Positions 10,150 through 18,674 of a stretch of DNA of 49,020 nt are shown piece after piece. Made by a program: the position numbers and the translations under genes. Source of the DNA: Claveliimonas acetigenes (GTDB lineage Bacteria > Bacillota > Clostridia > Lachnospirales > Lachnospiraceae). The notes beneath the pieces were generated by a model. It was not told the origin of the DNA and searched no databases. It worked only from the letters and a program-made list of their open reading frames with translations. The stretch spans positions 1 through 49,020 of the forward strand of contig NZ_JAOQJU010000024.1 in the NCBI RefSeq assembly GCF_025567385.1, in the 5' to 3' direction. Positions within the stretch are counted from its first letter, which is position 1, and each line of letters starts with the position of its first letter.

Positions 10150-11109
10150 TTATGCCTCTTCTGTCTCATCAAATTGTAACTCCAGCTGCCTGGCAACATT
10201 TCCCACTACGTCATGGAAAGTCCCCGGCATACTGAAGCCTGCAGCACGTACATGGCCCCCTCCTCCAAAATACCGGGCGGTTCTGCTTACATCAATGCTC
10301 TTTTTAGAGCGAAGGCTCACTTTCCATTGATTTACAGCAGTTTCATACATAAACACGGCCACTTCCGTTCCTTTTGTCACACGGAGCTGGCTGACAATTC
10401 CGTCCAATTCTTTGGGTTCCACACCATAGAAATCCATCACAGATTTGCTAATGTAGGATACAATACATCTGCCATCCAGAAGCAGCATGCTCTCCAGAAG
10501 CGCTCTGCCAAGTACCTGGTTCTGGGCATAGGATTTCTCATAATAGGTCGCTTCAATAAGCGCCGGAGCATCCACGCCTTTTTCCAGAAGTTCTGCCGCC
10601 ATACGAAAAGTAGACGGCGCCGTACAAGAATATTGGAACACTCCGGTATCATGGACAATTCCCACATACAAAGCTTCCGCAATCTCTCTGGTAATTTTCT
10701 CTTTATCCAACAGATTATACACCAATTCTGAGGTAGAACTTGCATCTGCCACAATATAATTATGCTCTGCAAATGCCTCGTTGCTGATATGATGATCAAT
10801 ACAAACAGTATCTTTCGCATTTTCAAATAAAGGCTGTGAAAATCCCAGCCGCTTTATATCGCCGCAGTCAAGAGCAAGGAACAGATCATAAACCTTCCCC
10901 TCTGGAATCTCATGTTTTATCTTTTCCGTGCCGGGAATCAGATGGAGCGCCTCCGGAATGTCTTCCAGATATATATCAATTTCTTTTTCTCCATAATTAT
11001 CTGTTAAATACTGGTATAACCCCACACAGGAACCCACACAGTCGCCATCGGGACGGATATGTCCTCCGATGGCAATTGTGGATGCCTTCTCTACTAAATT
11101 TTTCAGCAT
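10150..11109 (-). CDS. nrnA: DHH-family bifunctional oligoribonuclease / pAp phosphatase
   Basis: Degrades 2-5-mer RNA (nanoRNA) and, in studied homologues, dephosphorylates 3'-phosphoadenosine 5'-phosphate. 319 residues. The DHH domain shows GGHIRPDGDCVGS (residues 15-27, metal ligands H17, D21, D23), LDCGD and CIDHHISN. The DHHA1 substrate domain ends with FGGGGHVRAAGF. The start ATG lies two bases past the rbfA stop with AAGGTG upstream. It is a standard member of this operon in Firmicutes. Confidence 0.95.
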   Translation of the reverse strand: MLKNLVEKASTIAIGGHIRPDGDCVGSCVGLYQYLTDNYGEKEIDIYLEDIPEALHLIPGTEKIKHEIPEGKVYDLFLALDCGDIKRLGFSQPLFENAKDTVCIDHHISNEAFAEHNYIVADASSTSELVYNLLDKEKITREIAEALYVGIVHDTGVFQYSCTAPSTFRMAAELLEKGVDAPALIEATYYEKSYAQNQVLGRALLESMLLLDGRCIVSYISKSVMDFYGVEPKELDGIVSQLRVTKGTEVAVFMYETAVNQWKVSLRSKKSIDVSRTARYFGGGGHVRAAGFSMPGTFHDVVGNVARQLELQFDETEEA

Positions 11110-11111
11110 AA

Positions 11112-11483
11112 TTATTCACCTTCTGACTTCAAACCTCTGGTTACATCATCAATTTTTTTAGACATATTTACACCGTACTCAATGGACTGGTCCAGCACAA
11201 AGGTAATTTCCGGCGTATTGCGCATATTCAAGCCCCTTGCCAGTTCCCGGCGGATATAGCCTTCCGCACTCTTAAGCCCCTGAATGGTATCTGCCTGTGC
11301 CTTCTCATCTCCCAGCACACTGATATATGCCTTACAGGTCTTAAGATCCGGTGCCACAGAAACAGCAACCACGGAAGTCCATGCCGCCACGCGCGGATCT
11401 TTGATACCGGCTCTGATAATATTGCTCAGCTCTCTCTGTACCTCTGTATTTACTCTGGTATTTTTTATACTGTTCTTTCTCAA
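11112..11483 (-). CDS. rbfA: 30S ribosome-binding factor A
   Basis: Late 16S rRNA maturation factor with a KH-like fold, 123 residues. Signature features are RVNTEVQRELSNIIRAGIKDPR at the start (conserved IKDPR), VSVAPDLKTCKAYISVLG in the middle and LNMRNTPEITFVLDQSIEYG near the end. The start codon is TTG with AGAAGGGG upstream; a nearby ATG at 11490 is out of frame. It follows infB by 28 bases. Confidence 0.96.
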   Translation of the reverse strand: MRKNSIKNTRVNTEVQRELSNIIRAGIKDPRVAAWTSVVAVSVAPDLKTCKAYISVLGDEKAQADTIQGLKSAEGYIRRELARGLNMRNTPEITFVLDQSIEYGVNMSKKIDDVTRGLKSEGE

Positions 11484-11511
11484 TTTTCATTTCCCCTTCT
11501 ACAGACGCCCT

Positions 11512-14268
11512 CTACCGGGGTATCTCTACCATCTTATAGGCTTCTACCTGATCCCCTTCTTTGACGTCATTATAATTTTCGAATACAAAACCACATTCAT
11601 AGCCTGCCCGTACTTCTTTCACATCATCCTTAAAGCGCTTCAGCGAAGCCAATTTCCCATCATAGATTACAACACCGTCACGTACAACACGCGCCTGACA
11701 ATCTCGCTCAAAGGTACCATCCATTACGTAAGATCCGGCAATAGTTCCCACACCGGAAGCCTTGAACGTCTGGCGCACTTCCGCATGACCAAGTACTTTT
11801 TCTTCAAATACCGGATCAAGCATACCCTTCATTGCGGCTTCTACATCTTCAATCGCATTATAAATGACTCTGTACAGGCGGATATCAACACCTTCACGGT
11901 CTGCTGTCTCTTTCGCCGTTGCATCCGGACGCACATTAAATCCGATAATAATTGCATTGGATGCAGATGCAAGACTGACATCAGACTCATTGATAGCTCC
12001 AACACCGCCATGAATAATTTTTACGACCACCTCGTCATTGGACAGCTTCAGAAGGCTCTGCTTAATTGCCTCCACGGAACCCTGGACATCGGCTTTTACA
12101 ACAATACCCAATTCCTTCAGATTGCCTTCCTGAATCTGGTTAAAGAGATCATCCAGAGACAGTTTTGATTTGGTTTCTTCCAGAAGTTTTGCTTTATTCT
12201 GTGAGATAAATGTCTCGGCAAAACTTCTTGCCTCTTTATCATTTTTGCACCCGACAAAGACTTCCCCCGCATTCGGGACATCATTCAGTCCCAGAATCTC
12301 TACCGGCATAGACGGACCTGCTTCTTTTACACGTCTGCCCTTGTCATCCATCATAGCTCTTACTTTACCAAAGGAAGAACCTGCTGCAATCGCATCTCCT
12401 ACGCGGAGTGTTCCTTTCTGAACCAACACAGTGGCGACAGATCCTTTTCCTTTGTCAAGCTCTGCCTCAATGACAAGGCCTCTTGCCCGACGGTTCGGAT
12501 TTGCCTTCAGTTCCGCCATCTCCGCAGTAAGAAGAATCATTTCCATCAACTCTTTCAGGCCCTCGCCTGTCTTTGCAGATACCGGGACAAATATGGTACT
12601 TCCGCCCCAGTCTTCCGGAATCAACTCATATTCTGTCAGCTCCTGTTTAACTCTTTCAATATTCGCACTTGGTTTATCAATCTTATTAATCGCTACTACA
12701 ATTTCAATTCCCGCCGCTTTCGCATGGTTAATCGCCTCTACGGTCTGCGGCATCACGCCATCATCTGCCGCAACAACAAGGATTGCAATATCCGTAGAAT
12801 TGGCGCCGCGCATACGCATTGCCGTAAACGCTTCATGCCCCGGCGTATCCAGGAACGTAATCTTCTCTCCGTTAATCTCTACTACGGAAGCACCGATATG
12901 CTGGGTAATACCGCCTGCCTCACGATCAATGACATTGGTATTGCGAATTGCGTCCAGAAGAGATGTCTTACCATGATCAACATGACCCATAACGCAGACT
13001 ACCGGCGGACGCTTCTTCATCTTTTTTTCGTCCTCTTCTTCTTCTTTCAATAATTCTTCGATTACATCTACTACTTCTTCTTTTTCACAGAGCACATCGT
13101 ACTCTAATGCAATTTCTTCCGCCGTCTCGTAATCAATTTCCTGATTTACCGTTACGATCTTACCTTGCATAAACAATTTCTTTACAATAACAGAAGGAAC
13201 AATCTTCATCTTGTCTGCCAAATCTTTAATCGTAAGCACTTCAGGAATCACAATGGATTTGATTTCTTCCTCTACCTTCTGCTGCTTCGGCTGGGGCTTC
13301 TGGAGCTGCTGCTTTGGCTCTGCCTTCTGCTTCTTGCCCTTTGGCATTCTCTCTTCTTCTTCGTTTCTGTAATCCTTCTTCTTATAATCGTCTTTGCCTT
13401 TTCCTTTATTTCTCTGCGGCTTCTGTCCTTCGAGCACTGGTGACGGAATACTCTGGTTTTTCTTCCCCTGGCGGTCTTTGTGCTCATTTCTATCATTCCT
13501 GTATCCGTCCTGGTTCCTGTCATTCTGTGCCCCACGTGAGCGATTCCCCTGGAATCTGTCGCCCTGTGTGCGGTCTCCCTGTGAGCCTCTGGAACGGCTC
13601 CCCTGGAATCTGTCACCCTGCGGACCTCTGGAACGATTTCCCTGCGGTCTGTCTCCTTGTGAACGGTCACCCTGTGTTCCTCTCGGGCGGTTCCCCTGCG
13701 GGCGCTCTCCTGTCTGCGCTGCCGGGCGGTTCCCCTGCGGACGCTCACTTGCCTGCGCTGCCGGGCGGTTCCCCTGCGGACGTTCTCCTGCCTGTGCTGC
13801 CGGGCGGCTTCCCTGCGGACGCTCACTTGCCTGCGCTGCCGGGCGGTTCCCCTGCGGACGTTCTTCTGCCTGTGCTGCCGGACGGCTTCCCTGCGGACGC
13901 TCACTTGCCTGCGCTGCCGGGCGGCTTCCCTGCGGACGTTCTCCCGCCCGCGCTGCCGAGCGGCTTCCCTGTGGCCTCGCCCCCTGCTGTCCGGGACGCT
14001 GTCCCTGAACTCTGCTGCCAGGACGGCTTCCCACTTTTCCGCCATCTCTTGAATTCTGCGGACGGAATACATGCACAATATTTTTTTTCTTAGGAGTTTC
14101 TTCTTTTTCCGGCTTTTTTAAAGCATTCTTCACCATATCCACTGTCTCATCTTCCAGTGAACTCATATGGCTTTTTGCTTCAATATTCTTCTCTGCGAGA
14201 AACTCCATCAGCTCTTTGCTGCTTTTATTCAGTTCCTTCGCCAGCTCATATATTTTCATTTTTGACAT
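11512..14268 (-). CDS. infB: Translation initiation factor IF-2
   Basis: GTPase that brings initiator tRNA to the ribosome, about 918 residues. Order: IF2N domain (MSKMKIYELAKELNKSS), a long basic low-complexity linker rich in R, Q, G and P with 13-residue repeats (ERPQGSRPAAQAS type), a second IF2N-like domain (VLTIKDLADKMKIVPS), then the GTPase with GHVDHGKT, DTPGHEAF and NKIDK, and domains II to IV. The start chosen is ATG at 14268, because GGAGG at 14277-14281 lies 8 bases before it. A GTG at 14283 in the same frame would overlap this ribosome site. Part of the rimP-nusA-infB operon. Confidence 0.97.
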   Translation of the reverse strand: MSKMKIYELAKELNKSSKELMEFLAEKNIEAKSHMSSLEDETVDMVKNALKKPEKEETPKKKNIVHVFRPQNSRDGGKVGSRPGSRVQGQRPGQQGARPQGSRSAARAGERPQGSRPAAQASERPQGSRPAAQAEERPQGNRPAAQASERPQGSRPAAQAGERPQGNRPAAQASERPQGNRPAAQTGERPQGNRPRGTQGDRSQGDRPQGNRSRGPQGDRFQGSRSRGSQGDRTQGDRFQGNRSRGAQNDRNQDGYRNDRNEHKDRQGKKNQSIPSPVLEGQKPQRNKGKGKDDYKKKDYRNEEEERMPKGKKQKAEPKQQLQKPQPKQQKVEEEIKSIVIPEVLTIKDLADKMKIVPSVIVKKLFMQGKIVTVNQEIDYETAEEIALEYDVLCEKEEVVDVIEELLKEEEEDEKKMKKRPPVVCVMGHVDHGKTSLLDAIRNTNVIDREAGGITQHIGASVVEINGEKITFLDTPGHEAFTAMRMRGANSTDIAILVVAADDGVMPQTVEAINHAKAAGIEIVVAINKIDKPSANIERVKQELTEYELIPEDWGGSTIFVPVSAKTGEGLKELMEMILLTAEMAELKANPNRRARGLVIEAELDKGKGSVATVLVQKGTLRVGDAIAAGSSFGKVRAMMDDKGRRVKEAGPSMPVEILGLNDVPNAGEVFVGCKNDKEARSFAETFISQNKAKLLEETKSKLSLDDLFNQIQEGNLKELGIVVKADVQGSVEAIKQSLLKLSNDEVVVKIIHGGVGAINESDVSLASASNAIIIGFNVRPDATAKETADREGVDIRLYRVIYNAIEDVEAAMKGMLDPVFEEKVLGHAEVRQTFKASGVGTIAGSYVMDGTFERDCQARVVRDGVVIYDGKLASLKRFKDDVKEVRAGYECGFVFENYNDVKEGDQVEAYKMVEIPR
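13682..13990 (-). repeat. 39-bp tandem repeats in the IF-2 linker
   Basis: About seven to eight units of 39 bp (unit starts at about 13682, 13721, 13760, 13799, 13838, 13877, 13916 and 13955) encode 13-residue units such as ERPQGNRPAAQAG. Neighbouring units are nearly identical at DNA level, so the copy number is expected to vary between strains. The linker is predicted to be disordered and positively charged. Both other strands' long open frames here are side effects of the repeat. Confidence 0.9.
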
Positions 14269-14300
14269 ATTTACTACCTCCACTATGCAATTGTTCTTCT

Positions 14301-14606
14301 CTACATGTTCAGCTGTTTCAGAATCCCTTTGGCAAACCCCTCATCCAGAATGGCAAGAGCCGCCCGGAACTCCTTTCCCATTGCATGACCCAGGGTATCT
14401 TTATCCTTATAAAAACAGATCGGTACTTCATAAAAATCACACATGTTCTGAAACTTCTTTTTCGTATTATCGGATGCATCGCCTGCAACAATCACCAGCG
14501 CCGCTCTCCCTGTCTTCACTTCCCGCTCCGTACAGAACTCTCCGCTTGCCGTCTTACCTGCCTTTGTTGCAAGCCCAATCATAGACAACACCTTATCTGG
14601 CTTCAA
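14301..14606 (-). CDS. ylxQ: L7Ae-family RNA-binding protein YlxQ
   Basis: Small ribosomal L7Ae/L30e-fold protein, expected to bind kink-turn RNA, 101 residues. Conserved parts are DKVLSMIGLATKAGKTASGE at the start, VIVAGDASDNTKKKFQNMC in the middle and LGHAMGKEFRAALAILDEGF at the end. The frame stays open upstream to 14774, but that extension only overlaps ylxR. The start chosen is TTG at 14606, with AAGGAG 10 bases upstream, giving the normal N-terminus. It overlaps the ylxR end by 14 bases, so translation is probably coupled. Confidence 0.88.
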   Translation of the reverse strand: MKPDKVLSMIGLATKAGKTASGEFCTEREVKTGRAALVIVAGDASDNTKKKFQNMCDFYEVPICFYKDKDTLGHAMGKEFRAALAILDEGFAKGILKQLNM

Positions 14607-14871
14607 GTGCTTCCATCTCCTTTTCCAATGCTTCATATACTTCCTTCGGAATCGGCTGTTTAAAGGAACGCTCCAGTCCTTTGCTTTTAACCGCCTGTTC
14701 CAAACAGGTTCTGGAAGGGCAAATATATGCGCCTCTTCCATTCTTCTTACCGGTTGCATCCAGTAAAAACGCATCTTCTGCCGTTTTGATAATACGAATC
14801 ATTTCCTTTTTACTCTTCATTTCCTGACATCCCACACATTTGCGCATGGGGATTTTTTTATTTCCGCTCAA
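14593..14871 (-). CDS. ylxR: YlxR family RNA-binding protein
   Basis: 92-residue nucleic-acid-binding protein always found between nusA and infB in Firmicutes. The family core is present: PMRKCVGCQEMKSKKEMIRI, then LDATGKKNGRGAYICPSRTC with the GRGAYIC motif, and a basic C-terminal half. The start is TTG (14869-14871) preceded by AGGGTG, a weak combination, ten bases after the nusA stop. Homologues have been linked to control of RNase P or of gene expression, but that is not visible here. Confidence 0.93.
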   Translation of the reverse strand: MSGNKKIPMRKCVGCQEMKSKKEMIRIIKTAEDAFLLDATGKKNGRGAYICPSRTCLEQAVKSKGLERSFKQPIPKEVYEALEKEMEALEAR

Positions 14872-14880
14872 ATAATCACC

Positions 14881-16038
14881 CTACTTTTCAAACTCTTCCT
14901 CTTCGTACGTTTCGTCAAATTCGTCGCCGTAGCCTTCTTCGTATACTTCCTCCTCATAAATGCCCTCGCCAAGTTCCATATAGTTCTCCGGCAGTTCTCC
15001 TGATTCAATGGCCTGTGTCTCACTCTTAATATCAATCTTATATCCTGTCAGCCTTGCCGCCAGCCTTGCGTTCTGTCCTTCCTTGCCAATCGCAAGTGAC
15101 AGTTGATAATCCGGGACAATGACACTCGCCGTTTTTTCATCCGGATCAGCCATTACAGAAATAACCTTCGCAGGACTCAGCGCATTTTCAATCAAAAGAG
15201 CCGGATTATCACTCCAGTTAATAATATCAATCTTCTCTCCGCGAAGCTCACTTACAATAGCATTGACTCTTGCACCATTCATGCCGACACATGCCCCAAC
15301 CGGATCCACATCCGGGTCATTGGACCATACTGCAATCTTCGTTCTGCTTCCCGCTTCCCTTGCAATGCTCTTAATTTCAACGATTCCATCCTTCACCTCT
15401 GTTACTTCTGCCTCAAAGAGACGTTTTACCAGTTCCGGATGGGTACGGGATACCAGAATCTTTGGCCCCTTAGTTGTGTTCTTTACCTCTACCACGTACA
15501 GCTTAATACGCTCCGTCGGCTTAAATACCTCACCCTTCACCTGCTCATTTTCTGTCAGGATAGCATCTGCCTTTCCAAGATTAATGCTGATATTTTTCCC
15601 CAGATAACGCTGTACAACACCTGTAACAATATCTTTCTCTTTTTCAAAATACTGATCGAATACTACTTTGCGCTCTTCCTCACGAATCTTCTGCAGGATC
15701 AGGTTCTTCGCATTCTGTGTTGCAATACGTCCAAAGGATTTGGATTCTACCGGTATCTGGACAATATCGCCGATTTCAAATTTACTGTCAATCTTATGCG
15801 CATCTTCAAGACTAATTTCTTCTACTTTATCTTCTACTTCTTCAACTACCGTTTTTTCCTGAATCAACTGATAATCACAGGTCTCACGGTTCATAATGAC
15901 TCTAATATTATCTGCTTTTCCAAAATGATTCTTACATGCGTTAATCAACGAATTTTCAATTGCATCAAGAAGAGTCTCTTTACTGATGTCCTTCTCCTTC
16001 TCCAAAATATTCAAGGCTTCTAATAACTCTGTGTTCAT
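14881..16038 (-). CDS. nusA: Transcription termination/antitermination factor NusA
   Basis: RNA polymerase-binding elongation factor that promotes pausing and intrinsic termination. 385 residues, with an N-terminal RNAP-binding domain, an S1 domain and two KH domains (signatures VGACVGMNGARVNAIVSELR and SLAIGKEGQNARLAARLTG), and no C-terminal acidic repeats, as usual for Gram-positive bacteria. The end is an acidic, tyrosine-rich tail (EEVYEEGYGDEFDETYEEEE). ATG start with GAGGAAGG upstream, 20 bases after rimP. In Bacillus subtilis NusA acts on a terminator upstream of its own operon; the leader at 16578-16646 could serve the same purpose. Confidence 0.97.
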   Translation of the reverse strand: MNTELLEALNILEKEKDISKETLLDAIENSLINACKNHFGKADNIRVIMNRETCDYQLIQEKTVVEEVEDKVEEISLEDAHKIDSKFEIGDIVQIPVESKSFGRIATQNAKNLILQKIREEERKVVFDQYFEKEKDIVTGVVQRYLGKNISINLGKADAILTENEQVKGEVFKPTERIKLYVVEVKNTTKGPKILVSRTHPELVKRLFEAEVTEVKDGIVEIKSIAREAGSRTKIAVWSNDPDVDPVGACVGMNGARVNAIVSELRGEKIDIINWSDNPALLIENALSPAKVISVMADPDEKTASVIVPDYQLSLAIGKEGQNARLAARLTGYKIDIKSETQAIESGELPENYMELGEGIYEEEVYEEGYGDEFDETYEEEEFEK

Positions 16039-16058
16039 TTGTCCTTCCTCCTGTTATT

Positions 16059-16526
16059 TTAAAAATCGAACGCCAAGCGTATCAGCGCAATCTCGCTTTT
16101 TTCAAATGTCCTTTCTTGCGTATCTTCCATTTCAATAGTCACGGTTTCCTTATCATAGCTTTTAAGGATTCCGGTAAATTCTTTCTGCCTGTCAATCATC
16201 CGATAGGTTCGTATCTCTACCTCTTCGCCAAGGCTTCTTTCAAAATCTTTTTCCTTTTTCAGCGGCCGCCCAAGTCCTGGTGAACTGACTTCCAGAATAT
16301 AGGCTTCATCAATATAATCCTTCTCATCCAGAATATCGGAGAGTTCCCGGCTGACAACCTCGCAATCATCTACATTAATCCCTCCCGGCTTATCAATATA
16401 AGCGCGCAGATACCAGTTGCCGCCTTCCTTTACGTATTCCACATCCCACAGTTCAAAACCATTTTTTTCAACAATGGGAAGCAGGATTTCTTCTGTCTTC
16501 TGTTCATAGATTTCTTTCTTTGACAA
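16059..16526 (-). CDS. rimP: Ribosome maturation factor RimP
   Basis: 30S assembly factor, 155 residues, normal length. Family motifs are FELWDVEYVKEGGNWYLRAY, IDKPGGINVDDCEVVSREL, and EVSSPGLGRPLKKEKDFER, followed by the SH3-like C-terminal domain ending in LIRLAFDF. The start is TTG at 16526, with AAGGAGG (16537-16543) ten bases upstream. It is the first gene of the nusA-infB operon. Confidence 0.97.
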   Translation of the reverse strand: MSKKEIYEQKTEEILLPIVEKNGFELWDVEYVKEGGNWYLRAYIDKPGGINVDDCEVVSRELSDILDEKDYIDEAYILEVSSPGLGRPLKKEKDFERSLGEEVEIRTYRMIDRQKEFTGILKSYDKETVTIEMEDTQERTFEKSEIALIRLAFDF

Positions 16527-16577
16527 TGCGTAAATACCTCCTTATCAAAATGCAGTTCTTCTATCCACACCAACTTA

Positions 16578-16646
16578 GAAAAGGTCCACCGGACCTTTTC
16601 ACGCATGCTTGGCAACAAAGAAGAGTGAACTTTCGTCCACTCTTCT
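16578..16646 (-). promoter_or_regulatory. Two-hairpin leader of the rimP-nusA-infB operon, candidate attenuator
   Basis: Hairpin 1 (16619-16646): AGAAGAGTGGAC, loop GAAA, GTTCACTCTTCT, a 12-bp stem with one G-U pair. Hairpin 2 (16578-16600): GAAAAGGTCC, loop GGT, GGACCTTTTC, a perfect 10-bp stem whose 3' arm ends in a T run like a terminator. Both are between the promoter and the rimP start. Feedback control by NusA or a ribosome factor is inferred from the known NusA-dependent terminator upstream of nusA in B. subtilis. Confidence 0.6.
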
Positions 16647-16673
16647 GCCGATTTCCTTATGCAACTATTACGT

Positions 16674-16702
16674 AGTATACCACCAGTTTCTGTAAAATGC
16701 AA
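16674..16702 (-). promoter_or_regulatory. Promoter of the rimP-nusA-infB operon
   Basis: Minus strand: TTGCAT (16697-16702), 17-bp spacer, TATACT (16674-16679). It is the only good sigma-A-like match between the DUF305 gene and rimP, and the two leader hairpins follow within 30 bases of the -10 box. Confidence 0.7.
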
Positions 16703-16738
16703 GCAAATTACTTAAATTTACCTAAATTACTTTTATCT

Positions 16739-17308
16739 TTAACATCCCATACACCGCAATAACCTCTGCATCTGCATGATTCCCCGTTTCTGCGAAGTAA
16801 TAATCGCCGTCAGTATCGGAACAAGCTCCCGACAGATGCAGTACTTAAGCGTCAGTTCTGACATCCGTACCGCTCCTAAGTGATGCGGGATCATCTGTCT
16901 CATAAAATCCACATTGACGTCATTTACCACACATGCGCTTCCCATTGCATCAAACATGGTTCTCATAATCTCTTCCATCCTGCACTGATACCCGGACAAC
17001 TCTTTTCCTGTGTTCTGCAGAGCACTGCAGCCGCATACAATCCTCTCCATATCTTCTATACTCTTCGTCTGCTCAGAAATAATCTGTAAAGCAATATCCT
17101 GCAGCGGTATATTCGTCGTATAGTTTAATATATTGTGCGACATCTCAATCGCTGCCCGGTGATGCGGAATCATCTGCACAATAAAATTGTGGGAAATACT
17201 GTCCATAAGCTCCGCCTCCGTCATCCCCTGAATCATAAGATCCAGAATCTCCTGAAAAGCATATAAATACTCTTTTGTAACATTACTTAGCCTGCAGCAG
17301 TTGTTCAT
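16739..17308 (-). CDS. DUF305-like protein with two His-His motifs
   Basis: About 189 residues, no signal peptide. Two copies of the DUF305 signature are present: FIVQMIPHHRAAIEMSHNIL near residue 42 and FMRQMIPHHLGAVRMSELTL near residue 134. Each has the MIPHH and trailing methionine expected of a copper- or metal-binding ferritin-like helix pair. Cysteines are unusually frequent (for example NNCCR, VCGCS, RCMGC at the end). Start chosen at ATG 17308 with TTTGGAG eight bases upstream; an in-frame TTG at 17356 has no ribosome site. It follows the SLH/LRR gene and precedes the rimP promoter. A metal-storage or metal-sensing role is plausible but unproven. Confidence 0.7.
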   Translation of the reverse strand: MNNCCRLSNVTKEYLYAFQEILDLMIQGMTEAELMDSISHNFIVQMIPHHRAAIEMSHNILNYTTNIPLQDIALQIISEQTKSIEDMERIVCGCSALQNTGKELSGYQCRMEEIMRTMFDAMGSACVVNDVNVDFMRQMIPHHLGAVRMSELTLKYCICRELVPILTAIITSQKRGIMQMQRLLRCMGC

Positions 17309-17387
17309 TCTAAAAACTCCAAATGGATTTTCTACATTATATGCACGAACACCCAAACAGGACTCCGGTGGTTTTTCTCTCTTTATC

Positions 17388-18566
17388 TTATTCTCCGAAA
17401 GCTTCTACAAAACGGTTCATAATCGTTGCAGTCACTGCTCTGTTTGCTGTACCCTGTGGATTCAGATTTCCATTGTCACCTGTAATCAGCCCCTTCGCAA
17501 CTGCCCAGCTCATCGCCGTTTCCGCAAATTCAGTAACATTGCCGGCATCCGGGAATGCAGTCAGATCCGTTCCCTTTTCTGTATCATACCCTTTATACTT
17601 CGCATATCTGTACATCATCGTTGCAAGCTGTTCTCGTGTCATATAATCGTCCGGTCCGAAATTGCCATTCGCATATCCGCCAACGACGCCTGTTCCCTTT
17701 GCCCATATAATTGCGTCAGAATAGTAGAGTCCATCCGCCACATCCGGGAACGTGGATTTCTCCGTAACGTCAGGAGTACCTTCGTAGCGATGCAGGATAA
17801 TTGCGAACTGGCCTCTCGTCAGATTATCAGCAGGTCCGAAATCACCATTTTCATATCCCTTCATCAGTCCATTCGCATATGCCCAATTTACATACCGGTA
17901 GTACCAGTCACCCTGATTCACGTCGTTATACTCAGCCAGCGCCGCAAACGCAATGTCATTCTCTTTCGCATAAGCCTGCGCTGCGCTTCCCTCATAACCC
18001 AGAATGGTAAAGTCCGGCATCTTTTCCCCCTCGTAAGTCCATGTATCATCCTCTTCATTCCAAATGCTTTCTATATTGAGATAACCAAGAGCGTTCGCAC
18101 CGATCTCCTCAACAGTCTTTGGAACAAGAATGGAAGACATGGAGCTGCATCTTAAAAATGCAGAAGAACCAATTTCCTTCAACCCGGACGGAAGTGTCAC
18201 TTCTTTCAGATTTTCGCATCCGGAAAATGCATGATAAGAAATGGCCGTAACTGTATCAGGAATCACAACCTTCTCAATTGTCTCATTTCCAGAAAATGCG
18301 CCCCATATAATCCAGCTTACGGTATGGCCATCCAGTGTTGACGGAATCACCAACTCTTTCTCGTTTCCCTCATAACCGGAAATTCCAATCGTACCGTCTT
18401 CCCTTTCCCAATAATAGTAGCCATCTGCGCTTTCTAATATCTCGACTTCATCAACAGAATCCTCCTCTTTCGCAAATACAGCGGTTCCCGGTACCAAAAC
18501 CATTGATGCGCACATCAGCAGAGCAAGTATGTATGCCATTGCCCTCTTCTCAAACTTTGTCAACAT
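17388..18566 (-). CDS. SLH-anchored BspA-like leucine-rich-repeat protein
   Basis: Secreted surface protein of 392 residues. Signal peptide from residue 1 to about 32 (cleavage after VFA). Residues about 40-175 carry LRR_5 (BspA-type) repeats such as VVIPDTVTAISYHAFSGC and VTLPSGLKEIGSSAFLRC. Residues about 205-390 hold three SLH domains (GDWYYRYVNWAYANGLMKGY, then LYYSDAIIWAKGTGVVGGY, then a third ending MNRFVEAFGE) that bind cell-wall polymers. Start at ATG 18566 because AAGGAGGAGG directly precedes it. It is 108 bases downstream of the O-antigen-ligase-like gene, with a hairpin between. A role in adhesion is likely, the ligand unknown. Confidence 0.88.
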   Translation of the reverse strand: MLTKFEKRAMAYILALLMCASMVLVPGTAVFAKEEDSVDEVEILESADGYYYWEREDGTIGISGYEGNEKELVIPSTLDGHTVSWIIWGAFSGNETIEKVVIPDTVTAISYHAFSGCENLKEVTLPSGLKEIGSSAFLRCSSMSSILVPKTVEEIGANALGYLNIESIWNEEDDTWTYEGEKMPDFTILGYEGSAAQAYAKENDIAFAALAEYNDVNQGDWYYRYVNWAYANGLMKGYENGDFGPADNLTRGQFAIILHRYEGTPDVTEKSTFPDVADGLYYSDAIIWAKGTGVVGGYANGNFGPDDYMTREQLATMMYRYAKYKGYDTEKGTDLTAFPDAGNVTEFAETAMSWAVAKGLITGDNGNLNPQGTANRAVTATIMNRFVEAFGE

Positions 18567-18601
18567 GTTTCCTCCTCCTTTTCTTTCCTTTTTTATAATG
18601 A

Positions 18602-18649
18602 ACCGACAGTGCATTCTCCATATTTCCATGCTGTCTTTGCACCATCGGT
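18602..18649. other. Intercistronic inverted repeat
   Basis: ACCGACAGTGCA and TGCACCATCGGT pair over 12 positions with two G-U pairs (on the minus-strand RNA), around a 24-base loop, between the O-antigen-ligase-like gene and the SLH/LRR gene. There is no T run, so it may stabilise or process mRNA rather than stop transcription. Confidence 0.4.
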
Positions 18650-18674
18650 TACATTCCCAATTCTTCCGGAGCAC

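Noticed and set aside
11284..12168. 294-codon plus-strand open frame across rbfA and infB
   Set aside because: Runs opposite to rbfA and the infB 3' end, both highly conserved; no ribosome site or known domain.
13314..14093. 259-codon plus-strand open frame rich in Gly, Pro and Leu
   Set aside because: Mirror of the infB linker repeats; its repeat period is exactly that of the sense strand.
15103..16023. 306-codon plus-strand open frame over nusA
   Set aside because: Antisense to nusA with poor amino acid composition and no upstream ribosome site.
17317..17345. TATAAT near the DUF305 gene as a promoter
   Set aside because: No -35 box at a workable distance; left out of the feature list.
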